This document shows, piece after piece, positions 7,174 through 8,881 of a DNA stretch of 8,881 bases (position 1 is its first letter; every line of letters starts with the position of its first letter). The notes under the pieces were generated by a model. The model had not been told where the DNA came from. It made no database searches and saw nothing but the letters and a program-made list of their open reading frames with translations. This DNA is from Flavobacteriales bacterium (GTDB taxonomy: Bacteria > Bacteroidota > Bacteroidia > Flavobacteriales_D > Parvicellaceae): NCBI GenBank assembly GCA_015488785.1, contig WFNC01000059.1, positions 1 through 8,881 of the forward strand, written 5' to 3'. The position numbers and the translations under genes were made by a program.

Positions 7174-7560
7174 ATGGGCTTATTTTCAAAAAAAGAAGAA
7201 AAAGAAGAAGTAAAGGAAGTGGAAGAAACTTTGCCAAAAGATTTAGCTTCCGCTAAAAAAGTAGTGGAAAAAAAGATTATCAATATGCTTAAAACAATAC
7301 AGGATCCAGAAATTCCTGTTGATATATTTGAGCTTGGTTTAGTTTATGAAATAAAAATAGATGATCAATTTAATGTAGATGTAGAAATGACATTGACATC
7401 TCCAAATTGTCCTGTTGCAGAATCTATGCCTGCAGAAGTCAAAGAAAAAACGGAATATGTTTTCGGAGTGAAATCTGTAAATGTGAATATTGTTTTTGAT
7501 CCACCTTGGTCACATGATTTTATGAGTGAAGAAGCAAAGTTAGAATTAGGTTTTTTATAA
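7174..7560 (+). CDS. DUF59/MIP18-family Fe-S cluster assembly protein (SufT-like)
   Basis: A 128-residue cytosolic protein of the MIP18/DUF59 family, which takes part in Fe-S cluster assembly or carriage; bacterial members are often linked to SUF operons. After a highly charged Lys/Glu N-terminus (residues 5-18) come the family signatures DPEIPVDIFELGLVY (44-58) and MTLTSPNCPVAESMP (72-86), with the conserved Cys79. The C-terminal DPPWSHDFMSEEAKLELG (109-126) is the tail expected for SUF-associated members. The start follows a Bacteroidota promoter. The stop is separated from the next ATG by one base, indicating translational coupling with the DUF2480 gene. Other SUF genes are not in the window. 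Family assignment is firm; the exact step is not known. Confidence 0.9.
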   Translation: MGLFSKKEEKEEVKEVEETLPKDLASAKKVVEKKIINMLKTIQDPEIPVDIFELGLVYEIKIDDQFNVDVEMTLTSPNCPVAESMPAEVKEKTEYVFGVKSVNVNIVFDPPWSHDFMSEEAKLELGFL

Positions 7561-7561
7561 A

Positions 7562-8074
7562 ATGAAGGGAGAAATCATTAATAAAGTAGCAAATAGTAGT
7601 TTGATTACTTTTAATTTAGAAGATTATTATAAAAAAGGAGAACGAAAAGCTTTTGATATTTCTCCATTTTTATTAGAAGGGATTGTAGTACGAGAAAAAG
7701 AGTTCAGAAAATCCGTAAAGGAATTTGATTGGAGTCAATTCGAAAATAGTTATGTTGCTCTACATTGTTCTACTGATGCTATTGTTCCAAGTTGGGCTTT
7801 TATGTTAGTCAGTTTGTCAATTGTACCTTTTGCAAAGCAAGTGGTTCATGGTAGTTTAGAAGATCTTGAACGAGAATTGTTTGTAGAAGCGTTGTCAAAG
7901 GTAGCTTATGAAGATTACAAAAATGAGCGTGTAATCATAAAAGGATGTAGTCAATATCCTGTGCCTGAATTTGCTTATACAATTGTAGCGCAACGTTTAT
8001 TACCTTTTGCAAAATCATTAATGTTTGGAGAGGCTTGTTCCACAGTTCCTTTGTATAAAGAAAAACGAAAATAG
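7562..8074 (+). CDS. DUF2480 family protein
   Basis: A 170-residue cytosolic protein matching the Bacteroidota-specific DUF2480 family, whose biochemical function is, to my knowledge, not established. Visible landmarks are FDISPFLLEGIVVREKEFR (31-49), VALHCSTDAIVPSWAFML (65-82), VIIKGCSQYPVPEFAY (124-139) and FGEACSTVPLYK (155-166). Cys69, Cys129 and Cys159, each in a motif of its own, and His68 could form a metal or Fe-S site; this is inference. No signal peptide is seen. The ATG lies one base after the DUF59 stop, so the two are almost surely co-translated and probably act in the same Fe-S pathway. A strong terminator follows 55 bases after its stop. Confidence 0.88.
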   Translation: MKGEIINKVANSSLITFNLEDYYKKGERKAFDISPFLLEGIVVREKEFRKSVKEFDWSQFENSYVALHCSTDAIVPSWAFMLVSLSIVPFAKQVVHGSLEDLERELFVEALSKVAYEDYKNERVIIKGCSQYPVPEFAYTIVAQRLLPFAKSLMFGEACSTVPLYKEKRK

Positions 8075-8129
8075 GAATTAGAAGAAGAATAGTAATTTTA
8101 ATTACCTGCAACTTTAATTTACAACAATA

Positions 8130-8166
8130 AAAAAAGCCAAAATTCAATTAGAATTTTGGCTTTTTT
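8130..8166. terminator. Strong bidirectional rho-independent terminator
   Basis: A perfect 16-bp stem (8130-8145 with 8151-8166) around a 5-base AATTA loop has the core GCCAAAATTC / GAATTTTGGC, flanked by A6 on one side and T6 on the other. It therefore works in both directions. It ends the DUF59-DUF2480 transcript on the plus strand and the convergent exonuclease-family transcript on the minus strand. Confidence 0.92.
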
Positions 8167-8183
8167 ATTTTATCAAATAGCGC

Positions 8184-8212
8184 AAGACGAAAAATCGTAA
8201 GACGCAAATCGT
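8184..8212. repeat. Imperfect tandem 15-mer (with third copy at 8376-8390)
   Basis: AAGACGAAAAATCGT (8184-8198) is followed directly by AAGACGCAAATCGT (8199-8212, one base shorter with one substitution). An exact third copy of the 15-mer lies at 8376-8390, inside the convergent gene. The unit contains the inverted pair ACGA/TCGT. Origin and role are unclear. Confidence 0.6.
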
Positions 8213-8217
8213 TTTTT

Positions 8218-8881
8218 TTATCGCTCCTTAACCAATAGCATATACACAGGGAAGTGATCGCTATATCCGTTTACGAAATTTGGTCCAACATAAGTTCTGT
8301 GAGGATATCCTTTGTAACTGCCTGTAGCGTTTTTTAAATACTCTTCATTATAAACATGAGCTTTGTAAAAACGGTAAGACGAAAAATCGTTCGTTTTGGT
8401 AATTAATTCTGGGGTTAAAATTAATTGATCAAACAAATTCCAGCTACCTCTCCATGCTAAAGTCCCAATTCCGTTTTTATAAAAAGTTTCCATTGGATTG
8501 TATAATGTACCTTCTTTTACTTTGTGAATTTTATTAACCGTGTTCATTGCTACTTTTACACTTTTATTGACAGGGTCGTCATTTAAATCGCCCATAAAAA
8601 CGATTTTAGCATTTGGTTCCGCAACAAGAATAGAATCTACTATGCTTTTTGCTAATTCTCCTGCAGCAATACGTCTTGGAGCACTTCTTTTTTCTCCTCC
8701 TCTTCTTGAAGGCCAGTGCGCTACAATTACATGAAGTTTTTCTCCATTCAATTTTCCTGTAACCAATAATTGATCTCTTGTTCTAAAAGTGTCTCCGTCA
8801 CCATAAGTAGTTAAAGGATAGGCTTTAGAACTCAATACTTTAAAATACTTAGGGTTGTATAATAGTCCAACGTCTATTCCC
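8218..8881 (-). CDS. Endonuclease/exonuclease/phosphatase family protein, C-terminal part (5' end outside window)
   Basis: On the minus strand the frame stays open to the right edge, so the start lies beyond the window; 220 residues are visible, against roughly 300-370 in full relatives. The visible part opens with GIDVGLLYNPKYFKV, a core EEP strand. Then come AHWPSRRGGE (about 8721-8692), GDLNDDP (from 8592) with catalytic-type Asp and Asn, and YSDHFPVYML near the C-terminus (about 8265-8236) with the catalytic-type Asp-His pair. These are the hallmarks of the Mg2+-dependent phosphodiesterase/nuclease fold. The HWPSRRGGE type is common in secreted or periplasmic Bacteroidota members, but any signal peptide would be outside the window. 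Whether the substrate is nucleic acid or another phosphoester cannot be told. The gene converges on the DUF2480 gene and shares its terminator. An internal TTG at 8835 is not the start, because conserved family sequence continues upstream of it. Confidence 0.92.
   Translation of the reverse strand, partial: GIDVGLLYNPKYFKVLSSKAYPLTTYGDGDTFRTRDQLLVTGKLNGEKLHVIVAHWPSRRGGEKRSAPRRIAAGELAKSIVDSILVAEPNAKIVFMGDLNDDPVNKSVKVAMNTVNKIHKVKEGTLYNPMETFYKNGIGTLAWRGSWNLFDQLILTPELITKTNDFSSYRFYKAHVYNEEYLKNATGSYKGYPHRTYVGPNFVNGYSDHFPVYMLLVKER

Noticed and set aside
8833..8835. TTG at 8835 (minus strand) as the start of the exonuclease-family gene
   Set aside because: Conserved family sequence (GIDVGLLYNPKYFKV) continues upstream to the window edge, so the gene is truncated by the window and does not start here.
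1..8881. CRISPR array, tRNA/rRNA genes, toxin-antitoxin or phage defence system
   Set aside because: No regularly spaced repeats, cloverleaf, rRNA-like sequence or defence-family protein was seen.

Overview
The window is AT-rich DNA from a member of the Bacteroidota, most likely a flavobacterium. This rests on several signs. There is a SusC-style TonB-dependent receptor with an N-terminal carboxypeptidase-regulatory-like domain, and a protein with a type IX secretion (T9SS) C-terminal sorting domain. A DUF59/MIP18 + DUF2480 gene pair typical of Bacteroidota SUF regions is present. One promoter element (TATCTTTG) fits the Bacteroidota -7 consensus TAnnTTTG, and ribosome binding sites are weak.

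Layout. Positions 1-1866 hold the 3' two-thirds of an RND efflux permease gene whose 5' end is off the left edge. Three co-directional genes follow: a PagL-like lipid A deacylase (acyloxyacyl hydrolase family, 1918-3069), a secreted T9SS cargo protein with a GATase-like fold (3077-4282), and a TonB-dependent receptor (4330-6741). All three products are predicted to be exported to the outer membrane or cell surface. Positions 6742-7173 are non-coding. They contain a 226-bp MITE-like element with terminal inverted repeats and a target-site duplication, a 36-bp near-copy of the 3' end of the RND gene, a terminator-like hairpin and a promoter. Positions 7174-8074 carry the tightly coupled DUF59 and DUF2480 genes, probably linked to Fe-S cluster assembly. 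A strong bidirectional terminator (8130-8166) separates them from a convergent, 5'-truncated endonuclease/exonuclease/phosphatase-family gene (8218 to the right edge, minus strand).

The main unexpected structure is the pair of 36-bp direct repeats (1843-1878 and 7033-7068, 34 of 36 identical). Each covers the last seven codons and stop of the RND gene plus 14 bases downstream. They bracket the three-gene surface cassette and the MITE. The second copy is followed at once by a terminator-like hairpin. The simplest reading is that the efflux gene once ended directly at this terminator, upstream of the DUF59 promoter. A cassette of about 5.2 kb was then inserted at the 3' end of the efflux gene, restoring its last codons, as elements that integrate into gene 3' ends do. 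No integrase gene lies inside the cassette, so the mechanism is inferred and not seen.

How the genes may work together: the deacylase, T9SS cargo and receptor could form one surface-adaptation unit (LPS remodelling, surface protein display, nutrient uptake). This is inference from gene order only. No RNA genes, CRISPR arrays or complete insertion sequences were seen.
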